Assembly (NCBI GenBank): GCA_047967505.1
Contig: CM106541.1
DNA length: 64,000 nucleotides
Source of the DNA: Dipteris shenzhenensis
Taxonomy: Eukaryota; Polypodiophyta; Polypodiopsida; Gleicheniales
Reading direction: 5' to 3' (one strand)
Below the pieces are notes generated by a model. The model had not been told where the DNA came from, did no database searches, and saw nothing but the letters and a program-made list of their open reading frames with translations. Shown piece after piece: positions 19,540 to 31,899 of this stretch (within the stretch, counting starts at the first letter, position 1; the number at the start of each line of letters is the position of its first letter). A program made the position numbers and the translations under genes.

Positions 19540-21427
19540 AACTAGTACTTTGCGGAGGAAAGGAGAAAGCAGTCAGAAACCTGTAGATACCACCATACCA
19601 TGGATCCCCAACTTCTATGGCTGCTACAAGGGTTACATCGAGGCACTCCTCTAAATCAATCAAAGCATTCTTCAAATTGGAACAACCCCCTTTTACAATT
19701 TTGAAAGAAAAATCATATTCTTGTAGAACTGCCAACCATTTGGCCAACCAGCCCATGGAATTTGGTGATTGAAGAACCTGCTTTGCAAGACCATTGCTAG
19801 AGATTATAATGAAGGACTTTCTAGCCACATAATGCTTAAATTTCTTAATGCAAAATACCAAAGACAAGGCATGCTTGTCAGCCTCAGAGTAGCATCGTTT
19901 AGTTTTGAGCAATTATCGAGAAGCAAATCGAACAGGATACATGAACCGATCCTCCCCATGCTGGAGAAGAATACCCGCCAGAGTGTGCTCACCAAACCCA
20001 GGATTGATATAGAAAGTCTTTGACCAATCAAGATTGCGTAGAATGGGTTCTGAAGCCAAAGCATTCTTAATTTGTGCAAACCCATGATCACAATCCTCAT
20101 CCCAAGAGAAATCAACCCCATCTTTTAATAGCATAGTCATGGGTCGTGTCAAAGCAGCATATTGATCAATGAAGTGGCAATAGTATCCTGCTAGATTGAC
20201 AAATGAGTGTACTTGACGTTTGGTTGTTGGTGGGGAGAGCTTGAGAATTGCTTCTACCTTCTCGAGGTCAGGCTTGACGCCCTGGGATGAGACAATACGT
20301 CCCAGTAATCTCCCTTGAGTGGCTCCAATGGTGCATTTCTCAGGGTTAAGACTACCATTCGCATCATTGACCCTTTGAAAGGCCAACCTAACCTTCATGA
20401 CGTGCTCCTTACGTGACGAGAATATACAGAAATCATCTAAAAACACCTCCAAGAAATCCCCCAAATAAGGAGAAAACACCATTTGCATAAATCTTTGAAA
20501 GGTAGCAGGAGCATTGGTGAGACCAAATGGCATTACTTTGAATGCAAATGTCCCCCAGGGTGTGGCAAATATGGTTTTAAGCACATCTTCTTCGACAATT
20601 CTGATTTGATAAAACCCGGAGTAACCATCACAGAAAGTATACATCTCATGACCACTTACCTTCTCAAGAATGAGGTCTTGAAAGGGAAGAGGATGATGGT
20701 CCCTCTTGGTGGCTGCATTGAGTTTGTTATAGTCGATGCAGACCCGCCACTTGTTGTTTTTCTTTGGGGTGACTACCACTGGTGAAACCCATTCAGTATT
20801 GTGAATTGGAACAATAAACCTAGCTTCTATAAGTTTCTGCAAATCTAAGCGCAAAGCATCGGTCTGTAGGGGCCATAATCTCCGATACTTCTGAGCCATA
20901 GGCTTCGCATCAGGCTTCAGCTCTATCTTGTGCTCTATGGCAGTCACATGGTGAAGGTGGCAGTAGCTAGTTGCGAAAAGGTCAGGGAAATCTTTGAACA
21001 TTTCTAGGAATTCATCTTTCTCACTTGGAGTGAGGTCTGGGGAAAGCATAGATTCAAGCTGTTGAGGACTAGCTATTACCTTTTCTGTAGGTGGCAGGGT
21101 TGGAGACACCCCCATCATGTAAACTTCCTCCTCTGAGAACTCCCCCCCCCCCCCCGCATCTGATCCTTCCATTGATTCAGACACCGAGGATGAGAGACTA
21201 TCACTGTCTTGCTCCTCTTCTTCTTCTGGTTCCGTGGCACCTAGTTGCACCGAGATCTTCTCCTTAGAAGCACCAAAAGACATGTGTCCTGTCTTCCAAT
21301 AGCTGACTGCATCACTCTTTCTCAACCATGGTCTCTCGAGTATGGTTGGGTAACTCCTGCCTATATCTTCGATGTCCACTACATAGAAATTGACGGTGGT
21401 GGTCAACCCATTGACAGTGATGGGCAA
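19514..21427 (-). pseudogene. Gypsy reverse transcriptase and RNase H
   Basis: The N-terminal part carries the post-protease segment (PITVNGLTTTVNFYVVDI) and an acidic linker. RT blocks follow: IEHKIELKPDAKP, VSPVVVTPKKNNKWRVCIDY, HPLPFQDLI, FKVMPFGLTNAPATFQRFM, and the catalytic VFLDDF (F-x-D-D rather than Y-x-D-D) near 20437. RNase H begins with FYINPGFGEHTLAGILLQ, in which the expected D-A-S is N-P-G, then a TAA at 19913 (after RFASR) interrupts the frame. It resumes with KTKRCYSEADKHALSLVFCI and YVARKSFIIISSNG. The lost catalytic Asp of RNase H and the stop show decay. Confidence 0.88.
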
Positions 21428-21457
21428 ATCCTCAATGACTCCCAGGGTGGCTAGTCG

Positions 21458-21754
21458 TCAACCATCTGCTACCTTGATTCGAGTGGAGGAACGCCTTGTG
21501 CATTTCAAATTCAATTTCTTCATGATTCGGGGCACCATGATATTACATGTAGCTCTCCCATCAACACACACACTTTTGACACGATAATTATCTATGATAT
21601 CTACTTTATGTGGGTGCCGATCAATTTCTTCAGAGATAGAAGAGACCTCTCGTACCTTTCCCTTTTTCTTGCTCCTCCTTGTTGAGAACCCTTGCTGCAG
21701 CTCACGTCTCACCTTAGGGCTTAATGCTATTAGTTGAGTGAGCGTGACACTCAA
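21458..21754 (-). pseudogene. Gypsy aspartic protease region
   Basis: The frame holds RRELQQGFSTRR-type basic linker, then SVCVDGRATCNIMVPRIMKK, which matches the retroviral-type protease motif 'VDxGAxxNI(M/L)' with the D-(S/T)-G altered to D-G-R. It is in the same frame as the downstream reverse transcriptase and is separated from it by a TGA at 21460-21458. Upstream, a TAA at 21794 separates it from gag. Confidence 0.7.
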
Positions 21755-21793
21755 AAACCGATGAGCAAGGTCCTGAACGACCGAATAGTCCTC

Positions 21794-22363
21794 TTACCCC
21801 AAGCCGATGGGAAAATCCGAGGGTGACCACTTACTCTTGCAAGATCTTTTAGTCTTCTCTATTGGTGGGTTTGCCATCTGTGCATCTGAGGGCTCTGAGA
21901 AGGACACCTTCCTGGGGCGTCCCAGTCCATGGTTTGGAGAGGGGTCCGAGGTGGTACAAGTTCTTTTCTTGAGGTCAAGAATCTCTATGTCAGAATCCTC
22001 AGTGCCCGATTCACTTAGAAGATTCACCCTTGGAATATTGGGACATTCCGTGTGATAATGACCCTTCTGGTGGCACTCATAGCACACAACATTAGCACGT
22101 TCACTTGGAGGGCGATTGGATTGATTTTTGATGCCCACCATCTCAAGCCGAAGATCATTCAGGGCCTTGGCTAGGTCATTCCCTCTAGAAATGTGGGAAG
22201 AGCCATCTATCTTCAGTAAGAAAGTTGAGAGAAACACAACGGCACTTGAAGGCCACAAGATACTCATTTGGATTTTCTTCAACCCATCCACAGAACACGA
22301 GAATGTCAACCATGCTTGAAAAATGGAAAGAAGAGAGTCGAAATGAGGCTTATCTATTGGCAA
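21794..22363 (-). pseudogene. Gypsy gag C-terminal part with zinc knuckle
   Basis: The frame contains CYECHQKGHYHTEC, a perfect C-x2-C-x4-H-x4-C nucleocapsid zinc knuckle. It is followed by an acidic linker (LLSESGTEDSDIEILDLKKR) and a basic segment (KTKRSCKSKWSP). Upstream, WLTFSCSVDGLKKIQMSILW is a diverged gag capsid segment. The frame ends at a TAA and then continues in phase into the protease region, suggesting an original gag-pol in one frame. Confidence 0.8.
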
Positions 22364-23957
22364 ACAATGGAAAGAGGTAGCTTGAATTGGAAATTAGGTG
22401 AAAATACATCCACAAAGCACACATAGGCAGGGTAGGGTGTGACTGGTGTATTGTGAAATACTACATGGGAAGAATTTTCAGCATAGAATAGCTCATAGAC
22501 AATCTTAAAAGGACCAACCCTCATGATATCGCATCCATCTTTACAAGCGAGGGTTAGAGACACAGCGCTGCATGAGGTTGTTCATCAAGGCAAACAAGAA
22601 TGCCATGACAAATGTCAACAGTCGGAGAGCTTGCACATCACCTTCAGCTTCTTCCAGTTCTTCTAATCGCCATGCTATTTCTTCAAGGGGTGTGCGGTTT
22701 GGCATCCTTCTTTTGAGCAATGTCCTTGAGGACCTTTCTGATGATCTTCCAAAGTCAGTAAACTCGTATCAAAATTCCTTGGTTGAAACATTACCAACCA
22801 TAGCCGAGCCCTAGAAACCTTTGTAGTGAGATTGAGAATAAACCATTCAAGACGAGCTTATCCACAGGAATTAATAAGCAGATGCGCCAAATCTCCCCCC
22901 AAGCTTGGGGAGCATCCCACCCTTCGAAGAAAGACACCCTTTTAATTACCTCCGAAGTAGCAAGTAGCTCGATCACCGCACAATGAGTAGAATTGAAATC
23001 AAAGTCCTCCTAGCGTATCACTAGTTCTTCACCTTGAATCATCCACGGTGTATCATCCCACCTGTCGTCTCCTTGAGCAATGCACTGTACAATCAGTTGT
23101 TGAAGATCGACATGAAGATCAAGAAAGAGATCTCGCCCATTGGTAGCTGTAAGGCATGGAGGACCAGACACCAAATCCTTAAACTCATCGAGAAGTGACA
23201 TAAATATCCACCCTCCTCGTGTGGCGTGCGTCCGTGAAGTGAACTTGAAAAAGTTCAGAATTTGCAATCTAGTAGGAGATATGAGTAGAGTACATGAAGT
23301 GAAGTACTTTTGCTTTTTACAGCATGTGAAAACTCCCCACGGTTAGAGAGTTACAGTTCATGGGATTTTACTATATAAGTAATATCAATACATTTTCATC
23401 ACTTCTTATCTACTGGCCCAATGATAAGTCTCCCTTTTGTGAAGGGGGAGGTCTTGGGTTCAAATCCCACTCTTTAATAAAAAGAGAGGAGAGGAGAGGA
23501 GAAGGAGAAGAGAAAGAGAAAGAGAAGAGAGGGGGGGCACGGGATCTGTTACAGTTTTGCAGAACCCTAGAAAACTGTCCATGACTAGAAGATGCAGGAG
23601 CCCAAAAAACCATCGCGATCTGTCTGCGATGCGCACGGGTGTATACAGTAGACGCGCGAATGCACATGCAGGAACCTAGAGGGAGCACGGATGTTATAGT
23701 TCTGCAGATGCGACCGGCACAAGCAGAAGATTCGCCAACCAGAATACACATAGGAACCGTGAGTAGAAAGTAGGCAGATTGGAAGCGCAGAAGCAGGGAG
23801 GTTTTGCAGCTATAGAGACAGGGAAGACACACAATTTATAGGTGCAAAAGTAGAGAACTGCACACGAAAGAGGCCGTAGAGCCACACCCAGTCGTAGGAG
23901 TAATAGATTTTACACCACTAGCCATGGAGATTTCGATCCCAGCAGCCACACCATTTC
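22364..23957 (-). other. Gypsy leader and degenerate gag N-terminal region
   Basis: In the minus orientation this runs from the right LTR to the zinc-knuckle frame. Only short frames remain (22354-22563, 22791-22976, 23010-23267), consistent with decayed gag; the last contains MSLLDEFKDLVSGPPCL. Near 23480-23540 is a purine-rich GGAGAGGAGA block. The first bases after the LTR on the minus strand (GAAATGGTGTGGCTGCTGGG...) may contain the primer-binding site, but I could not match it confidently to a tRNA. Confidence 0.55.
23412..23472 (+). repeat. tRNA-like (SINE-type) fragment
   Basis: TGGCCCAATGATAAG resembles an A box, and GGTTCAAATCC at 23457-23467 is a good B box of RNA polymerase III promoters. 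The spacing is about 35 bp, and an A-rich, GGAGA-rich tail follows. It does not fold into a full tRNA with certainty. It may be a SINE head or tRNA relic captured in the gypsy leader. Confidence 0.35.
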
Positions 23958-24955
23958 TATTAGCCGGAAAAGAAATCAAGACAAGAGGCTAGAGGATAGG
24001 TATGGCGACGCCCGAGGGCCATAGAGGAATAGGGAACGTGAGGGGAGGAGCGTTAACATGGGTGGGGAAAAGGGATTGAGGGGAGGGAAAGAAGAGGGAG
24101 ACTATGGCTCAAGGGGAGAGGGAGAGGGAAAAGAGTATGTACATGGGTGGAGGAGGAATGTAGAGATGGAGACATCAAGGGAAGAGGGTCATGCTTTATT
24201 TGAAAGTAAGGGTGAGGCGAAATATCAAAGTACTAGCTAGGTGGCTTTACAAGAATGAGCATGTTCAATCAAGGAATAGCCCCCTCCTTTTATAGCCAAG
24301 AGAGAGGGTCTCTCCCAATAAATGCATCCTCCCACATGCATGGTGTGTGTGGAAGAGTCTCCCATGTGGGCTAGGCAGTTACGCACTCTCAATTGTGTGC
24401 GATAATGCTTGGCCACATTTTTCCACATATATCAACTCCCATATCCCAAGTCTATGATACTCCCTTGGTCTCTTCCCAATTTTATAATACGTTCAAACAT
24501 CTAGGAGGACAAGTGGAGGGTTGGCACAAGGAATCTTGCCACCTCATCCTACTTTCCCCATTATTTAACTTGCACTCTTGGACCTTCTATACCTCCCCCA
24601 CATGGCCTATCCTATATGGAGGGAATAACCCAATATAATATCCATCTCCATCTATTTTATATTACTTCTCCCATGGACTTTGGGCCATATCTCACTAAAT
24701 GCAGGCATGGGACCACCTAGGTGGAGGGGTGGCACATGGAGGAGCCATGCCACCTTAACATTTTATAATATTACTACAATGGATTATGTACAACACACCT
24801 TATGGGTCCTCTTATGTGGAAGGGTGGCACATGGTCATGCCATGCCACCTCAACCCTGGGCCCTATGCACTCCATATTTTATTATACTATTGCCACACAT
24901 ACAAGCACACACTCATATTTATGCCTTTTTACTTTGGTCAAATTTATCCATAATA
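23958..24955 (-). repeat. Gypsy 5' LTR (right), 998 bp
   Basis: This is the full-length LTR. It aligns with 17510-18207 over both flanks and alone contains the central ~302 bp. On the minus strand it begins TATTATGGATAAATTTGACC (first CA/TG step mutated relative to the left copy) and ends ...GGCTAATA. Confidence 0.92.
24286..24295 (-). promoter_or_regulatory. TATA box of the gypsy 5' LTR
   Basis: Minus strand CTATAAAAGG in a GC-rich setting (GGCTATAAAAGGAGGGGGC), located inside the part of the LTR that has been lost from the left copy. Confidence 0.6.
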
Positions 24956-24959
24956 GCAC
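24956..24959. other. Probable gypsy target-site duplication, right copy
   Basis: GCAC, matching 17506-17509. Confidence 0.5.
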
Positions 24960-26284
24960 CCATTGCATTCGTGATGCCTTTCACCTTCATTGTTATCTTT
25001 CTTTGGTTTGGGTATCCCATTTGCTACCAAATCCCCTCTAAACTTTCGAGCCCTTGTTTATGTGTATGACCTGGACCTTCCTTGGCTTCGTGTTGGATAT
25101 GAGACCTTGTCCTCGGCCTTCTTGCACTATGCCTCTAGGATGCTAACACAAGTTTTCAACTCCATGTATTCTTTATCCACCCAGTCAGTATCCATCTAGG
25201 CCTCCTTTGCTTAGGTTGGCCTTGCTGCTGCTGCTTTGAGATTCTTGTTTGCTAGCCAATGAAGTCTCCGTCCTCTTTGGTGTCTTTCCAAATAGATTAT
25301 CCAAAACATTTGTGATTGGGAGTAGTGTTTGGCTCTTGAGCTCCTTTGCTAATAGTAGCACAGACAAAGGTGGCCTTAATTCTTATGCCTTCTTCCATCA
25401 AGACTATTGCATATGAAGTGGGTAACATGTGCACAAATGAGAAACAAATGGAGTACTTTGCTTTTTGTATTGAAAATTGAGGGTTTTTCAATACTTTCAT
25501 AAAAATACCACACGGTATCACTATCCCACCACTATGGAAAAAAAGTCTATAAAAAGAGGTCCAAATTTTGAACAAATTACTATTATTAATTTAAAAAAGT
25601 GCGTAAATTTTATCATTCTTCAAAGCATAAAGTATTGCACACATGACCTCTTTTATAATCATAATAGTTGAATCTTTTAGGAATCTTATAGCATATTGTA
25701 ACTTAAAATGTTATGTGAATTTTTTATTTTAACAAAACCAATATAATTGATTGGTATTCTCTCAAGATATATAAAAAATAAGAGAAAGTGAATTGTCCTA
25801 TTGTTAAAATGTAACTGCTTTGACTCAACAATCTGGAATCGAGGGTAACAAAGAACTCAAAGCTTCTACATGACAAATTAGATAAGACAAATTTCAATCC
25901 GTTAAATGATTGAACAAAGTATAAAGTTTTATACAGTCAAAGCATTATGTATGAATTAGACTTCAATGATATCTTACATTTTAAAATATAGAAGTGAGTT
26001 GATTCTATAAAAGTTAAAGAGTAAAACTGAGAAGTTAAGAGTGCAACATTATTTTGTAGTTTTACATAAGATCTTACAATTTCTAACATATCCCTTTTCC
26101 CACCACTGATAACTTTTCAAACCCAGCCTGTAAACAAAATGGCCTCAAATTCAAAGAAGTAAGTAGAATAAAATATTCCATTTTGATGCTTTTTGGATTT
26201 TGTACAAATTCATTTAAAACAATTATTCTTTTCTTTAGTTTGATTTTTTTTAACAAAAAAGAAAAAGGGAAAAAATATAATTTA
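24960..26284. other. AT-rich spacer, no gene recognised
   Basis: No protein similarity was seen on either strand. From about 25470 the sequence becomes strongly AT-rich with only short frames. Confidence 0.5.
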
Positions 26285-26890
26285 TCAATTATGATCAATT
26301 CTCATGCAAATTTTACTAATTGGATTAGCATGTAAACTGCATGGGATCAAACTAGCATATAGGCTTATGCTAATCATGAGGATTAGATTAGCGTGCAAGC
26401 TCGTGCTAGTAGATCCCCAGGATTGGATTAGCATGAGCTTGCATGCTAATCCAATGCCTAGGATTATATAGGCTATAGGCTCACTCATATTTGTTATAGG
26501 TGATTAGATTAGCTTGCAAGCTCATGCAAATCTAATCCCAAATATCAGATTTGCATGAGCTTGCAAGATAATCAAATCCTAAGGCTCGAATTAGTGTGCA
26601 GGCTCAAGCATTCCAATCTCAAGGATCGGATTAGTGTGGGCCTTCACATTAATATGATCCTTGAGATAGAACTAGCATTAGATTGCCCAGTCCTGAGATT
26701 AGATTTGATGAGCCTGCACACTAATTCAAATTTGATAGATCGGATTAGCTTGCAAGCTTATGCAAATCCAATCTTGGAAATTATATTTGCATGTTCCTGA
26801 ATGCTAATTTGATCCTCGAGATCCAATTAACTTGCAACCCACAAAATAATCTATTCCTAGGGATCGGACTAGTATGATCCTTAAAATATG
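26285..26890. repeat. Field of diverged palindromic GATTAGCTTGCAAGCT repeats
   Basis: Words such as GGATTAGATTAGCTTGCAAG, GCATGAGCTTGCAAG and TGCTAATCCAATCC recur a dozen or more times in both orientations across 600 bp, for example near 26325, 26383, 26425, 26505, 26550, 26740 and 26780. The core AGCTTGCAAGCT is itself a 12-bp palindrome. Copies are about 40-60 bp apart and imperfect. No coding content. Confidence 0.75.
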
Positions 26891-29559
26891 AGCCTTTAAA
26901 TTAAATAAACAAACAAAGAAAATAAAATAAAAGATTAATTCAAACAAAAGAGTAATTTGTGATCAAAGTTTAGTAACTTTAACATATTATAATAAAATAT
27001 GTTAAGTATATGCATACAACTATGGTAAACTTGAAGACCACACCTAGATACTTAAACTTGACTAGTGATCATATATAATACATAAATTACTTTTACAGCA
27101 AGTAAAAACATTTAAACCAATATTTTCTAGATTTTCACAGCACATGGGCCAACAAATTGCATACAAGCTACATGCAAATCTAATCCCAAGGATAAAATTC
27201 TTGTCTAAATGAGCAAAAAAGTGATACATGGGGGTCAGATTTTTATGCAGCTCTTGAGAAATTGCCAAATTTTGAACATCCATAACTTTCAATTTATTAA
27301 ATCAAAAGTAAGTCATGTAGCATATTAATTTAATAGACAAAATATAAGGCATTTGTTGATGTTATTGGTTGACCCATGTGGTGTTTAAAAATTTAGAAAA
27401 TATTTATTTAAAGTTTTGGCTCTAAAAGTATTTTTCTTGTATTAGATATAATAATTGGTAAAGTTTAAGCACTTATGTGTGGTTTTTAAGTTTACATCAT
27501 TTTAATATGCACATAGATGAAAGATTTAATTAATATGCTAAATTTAATATTATTAATGACATAAGATGCATTTTCAAGTGAGTGGTTTTGTATTAGTTTA
27601 TTTTGATGAAAAATAAAAATATTTATTTTTCAATGTGTGGTTCTTTCTTAGTTGTCTCATATTGTTCCTTATAGTAGATTTATCATAGATTTTCTTTATA
27701 TCCTTCTAGTTGTGAGGAGATTCTCTTCCTTGAGGTTATCTCAATACAACTAGTCTCCCTCTTTCTTTCTCAAACAATAACTTTTCAAATAAAAAATTTC
27801 TTATAAAATTTTAAACAAAATAAAATAATAGAGGAAAAAAATCAATACTAAAATTCAATGCAAACTTTGTTGAAGTTAACTTTAAAAAAAATATAATTCT
27901 AAACATTAAATATGAATGTATTCTATTATGAAAGGTCATGCAACGTACAATTATAGGTTTTTTTCTTATTTATAACAAATCTTAATTTTTTATATTTTTC
28001 CATGAAGACATCGTAAATTTTGTCATAGTTGGAAAATAGTAGAAGAATATGGTCTTTTAGGAAATTTTTAAAGTGGGTAACCTGCAATAGTACTCACTTA
28101 ATATGCAATAGTGTTCATTTGTGATTAGATCCTTGTAGCTTGGCATTGATTTGCAAAGACATGAGCTTAACCAAATTTACTTGCGCACATCTTGCTACCT
28201 TTCATGCATGCTAGAGTAGCATTCGTGGCACCAATGTATCAAGTGTCATCAATTGAAGTCTTTCAAAAAAAAATCAAAAGATGTTTGTGTCACATGTCCT
28301 TTGCCTTAATAGTCACATAGCCTACTCTTCTAGCAATGCATCATCATTGAAAAGGTTTCATAGTTAGTTACGGTGGTAGGGTCAAGTGTGTATCTTTAGT
28401 CTTGGGAAGTTTGAACTCTCATGCCACTTTAGTATCACCAATCATTAATATACACCTTTCATTACCCTAGCATAAGTCCTTCCTCATCCCACACCTTTGT
28501 GTGCCAAATGACTGGCCACCATTGAAACTCCTCCTAGCATGTGGGGCTGGCTCAAATGAGTTTGCTGGACAATCACTACTAAACCCGATGAAGACTTCAC
28601 ATTAGGGGGGATCCCTTCCCTATGATGGGATCCCTTGAGAGAATCCACATATGTGATTGTTTCCACTATCCTATGATGCAAGGGGTATTCTTGAGAAGCC
28701 CTCACTAGAGCATGAGCTTCTAGGGCTTAGAGCATGAGGTGAGACCTCGTACCACTAGCTTGCTCAGAAGGAGCGTGCTCTACATATTGTGGTCAATAAT
28801 GCCAAGTCCTCCCTATGGCTATGGGAGGATAACCATCTTCTAAGGGAGTATAGCTCTAGTGTTACTCATACATCTGCATCTTCCCATAAGAAATTGCACA
28901 CAAGGCTAAGATGGCCCATGAATCTTCAGTGAAAACATTAACAAGAGGCTATATACCATACTATGGCTAGGAGGACCTAATTGACCATGATTTCCCTACT
29001 TGTTAGAGAAAGCTTGGATGAGCTTCAAAATAGAAGCTTACACCATGCACTCTCTAGCACTAAGACAAAATCTCTTGACAATCTGCTACTCTGCTGAAAT
29101 ATCAGTGCCAACTTGATAGCCTAAGTATCTAATTGTGTGTCCCCTCAAAATCCATTAAAAGCTAAACACAACTGCCTAGATAATATTCACGAGGTGAGGC
29201 CTTAATTGCAAGTTCAAGACCTTGGATATAGAAGTGTCCAACAAAATGATTGATCTCCACTATTGAATGTTGAACCTTTCCACCCTGCTTGGGGATCAAA
29301 GCAATCCATCCTTGACTCAAGGACTAAGGAAGAGGTCTTGAGTCAAATTATATCCTAAAAGAGAACCAAAGGGGCTGAGGATGTGCTCCCCAAAACACAT
29401 GGGGAATGATGGATTCAAATAATCCTCCCCAAAGTTACTCTATGATAGGATACCATTATAGGTTACTTAAACTATTATGTTTTTAAATGAATAGGTTTAA
29501 ATTTTACCTTAATTTTAAAATTTAGTACTATTTTGAGGGAATCCTATAAATGGGTAAGT
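26891..29559. other. AT-rich spacer, no gene recognised
   Basis: Very AT-rich to about 28100, then more balanced. No frame longer than 80 codons has recognisable similarity. The minus frame at 28484-28705 has no known domain. Confidence 0.5.
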
Positions 29560-30240
29560 GTCAATATGCAATAGTGTTTCATAAAACAATAAGCAAGCAA
29601 TACTAAAATTTTCACAACGTAGTCTTACATCAATAATAAAGCATTCCTAAATCACACAAAAGTAGTTAAGAAAAGAACATCTAGTTGGCTTTGTTGGAGT
29701 ACTATCCCCCAAAGCATTCAAATACAATTCCAAGCAATCATAAATTAGAAGAATTTCTAAAGCACTTAGAAAGTACTCAGTTTTAAATCACTAAGAAAGC
29801 ATCTCTAAAGTTCACGAATTACTCATAAAGTAGTCATAATTTTCAAACAGAAGTTAGCAAAGTGCCTTCATCCGGTTTCCTTTATTTGGAACTCACTATC
29901 TTCCCAAGCAATACAATTTAGTGAAAGCATTCACAAATCATGACAAAGCAACCCCAAAGCATTGAAAAATTCAGTGTCAATCTAATGCAGTGACAAAGTA
30001 GTGCTAAAGTACTCATAAAGTAGTCATGAAGTACTCACAAAGTAGTATGTCAAGAACCTTCACTTGGTCTCATGCTTGGGGGACTAAGTATCTCCCCAAG
30101 AATTGTAATTTGCTCATAAAGCTTTCACAATTAGTGCTGACAAGGCAATGAGATCGTAAAGTAGTGAAAATAGTGTTAAACATTGGCAAAGCAGTCCTAA
30201 GCACTCATAAATAAAGGTACAAAGATTTCCCAAGCACCCC
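29560..30240. repeat. Diverged short-period repeat (AAAGTAGTCATAAAGTACTC-like)
   Basis: Words of the form AAAG(T/C)A(G/T)T(C/N)ACAAA and AGCA(T/C)TC(A/T)(C/A)AAA recur through about 680 bp, for example around 29835, 29995-30050 and 30120-30200, giving a roughly 15-25 bp degenerate period. Origin unknown; no coding content. Confidence 0.55.
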
Positions 30241-31899
30241 TTAACCCTTCAAATTTACCATCAATTTTAGTACTGCAAGGATTCTTTTACATAGATTTTT
30301 GCTTTAGGAATAACTTTAGAAATACTTTTATTAAAAAATTTGATTTTTTATATGGGATCTTTATTCATTTAAAAACAAAATAGTTTTACATAGCTTTTTG
30401 CTTTAGGGATAACTTTAGAAATCCTAAAATTAATCCTTGCTATGGAAATTATTTTATTTTAGTCAAGTGTGACTATGGCAAAGTATTCCATAGAGTGCAC
30501 TGGATGTGGTGAGGGTCCTATTGGATGCTTTGTAGGGTTTAGTTGGGGACGCCTAACTACCTATGTTTTGCCAAGCTAGATGGTTAGTATTGTGGGCAAT
30601 TCCATGTTAATACTAATGTCGCTAGCATTACTAGTGTTATTACAATTGGTGTCAAGGTGTGTATTTTGATGTCAATATATCAAGCGTATAATTGTGTTAG
30701 GATTAGTTAGTGTGATGATTCATCAATTGATTTGTAACAACTAACACAATTGGCGGCTTGAGTACAGATGATGAGTTGGATAACAAGGAACAGAGGTGGT
30801 GAAGGTGATTTGGATTGATCAAAGTATCGAATGGTTGCCAAAGGCCATGGGCCAAGATTGTAAAATAATGAATAGTAAGCCGTGGGCTAATTTATTTTAT
30901 TAATAGTGGATGAGGGCATATTAAGCCTTGTGATATTTTGAGCTCATGGATCTATGTTGACAAATCCCTCTAATTGTGGATAAGGGATGCTTTTGGATGT
31001 ACTATTATTGGCTCTTTGCTTTTTGAAATCACAATTATGAATACTCTAGATGGGAAGCAAGAGCCATCATCTAGGGGGTGCAGATTGGATCTCATGTAGT
31101 GTCTCTCTCTCTCTTTCTCTTCTCTCCCCCACTTGTTTCCTTGTTCTTGGTTTTCTATGGTTCTGGTAAATCATCAAATTGTGATCATGTTTAATTTTAA
31201 TTTTTGTAACACCAATCTCTTTCCCTCCTAAAGATAGAGTTGATTATATTACTTCATGTTAATGTTTTAAAATTGCAAACAAGTTGGAAGATTTCATCAA
31301 TTAGATCTTTTAACTATGATTTTTAAACCCAAAAGCCAAATTAGTTTTAATTAGGAGACCTCCTACCTAAAAATGATAACAACAAAGATCATATGAAAGT
31401 TTGAAGACGAAAATTCTTATTTAATTGATTATAATCTAAAGTTCACTCAATAATGTATTAATAAACAGCACTTCAATTATCATTTAAAAACATTATTGAG
31501 AGATGCTAGTGGGAAGATGCAATCAAGCCCTTAAGAGATCTTACTAACTTCTATTAGAGATTGTTTCCTCTAAGGAGGAGTCTCCCTAGATACTTGTAGT
31601 GCGAGAGCTAGTTGGGCTTAGGTATCACCGACTACTCTTATGCCAAGCTGAGTATTTGCAGCCCAAAATTGGGCTTGATGACAAACCAATAGCTAGGATC
31701 GAATAGCAGAGTAGCAAAGTAGAAAAATATCAAAATAGTATTAGGTGCTCAGAGCTAATGCTCGTAGCACATGCACAGGCTCTACATATCCAAGTGGTGC
31801 CTCTCTTATCGGATGTGAGGAGCTCGTATTTGTGTCTGTCAAGTTGTCTCTCGAGGCGGTGGAGGGTGTGGTCACCTCGATCTCTGTATCCGATGGGCT
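30241..31899. other. Spacer, no gene recognised
   Basis: There is a GT-rich segment around 30590-30680 and a CT-rich run near 31100-31130. No gene or clear repeat family was identified. In minus orientation this could hold more of the decayed transposase that starts at 32388, but I could not follow it. Confidence 0.4.

Larger units (their letters stand above)
17510..24955 (-). mobile_element. Ty3/gypsy LTR retrotransposon, minus strand, full-length but decayed
   Basis: Two direct repeats (17510-18207 and 23958-24955) flank a minus-strand internal region. Its order is leader, gag with zinc knuckle, protease, reverse transcriptase, RNase H and integrase, which is the gypsy order. A polypurine tract abuts the 3' LTR. 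The pol frame from 22363 to 18860 is one reading frame broken by stops at 21794, 21458, 19913 and 18860 and by a frameshift excursion between about 19514 and 19336; a further frameshift lies near 18510. The LTRs show about a dozen substitutions over their first ~310 bp by hand count. No chromodomain was recognised after the integrase. It cannot encode its own proteins intact. Confidence 0.93.

Noticed and set aside
26285-30240. CRISPR-like repeat array
   Set aside because: Repeats are diverged, in mixed orientation and irregularly spaced, in a plant nuclear context, with no cas genes.
31585-31597. CTTGTAGTG at about 31590 as a second CACTA right end
   Set aside because: The adjacent sequence does not match the 37429 terminus and no subterminal repeats lie next to it, so a nine-base match is likely chance.
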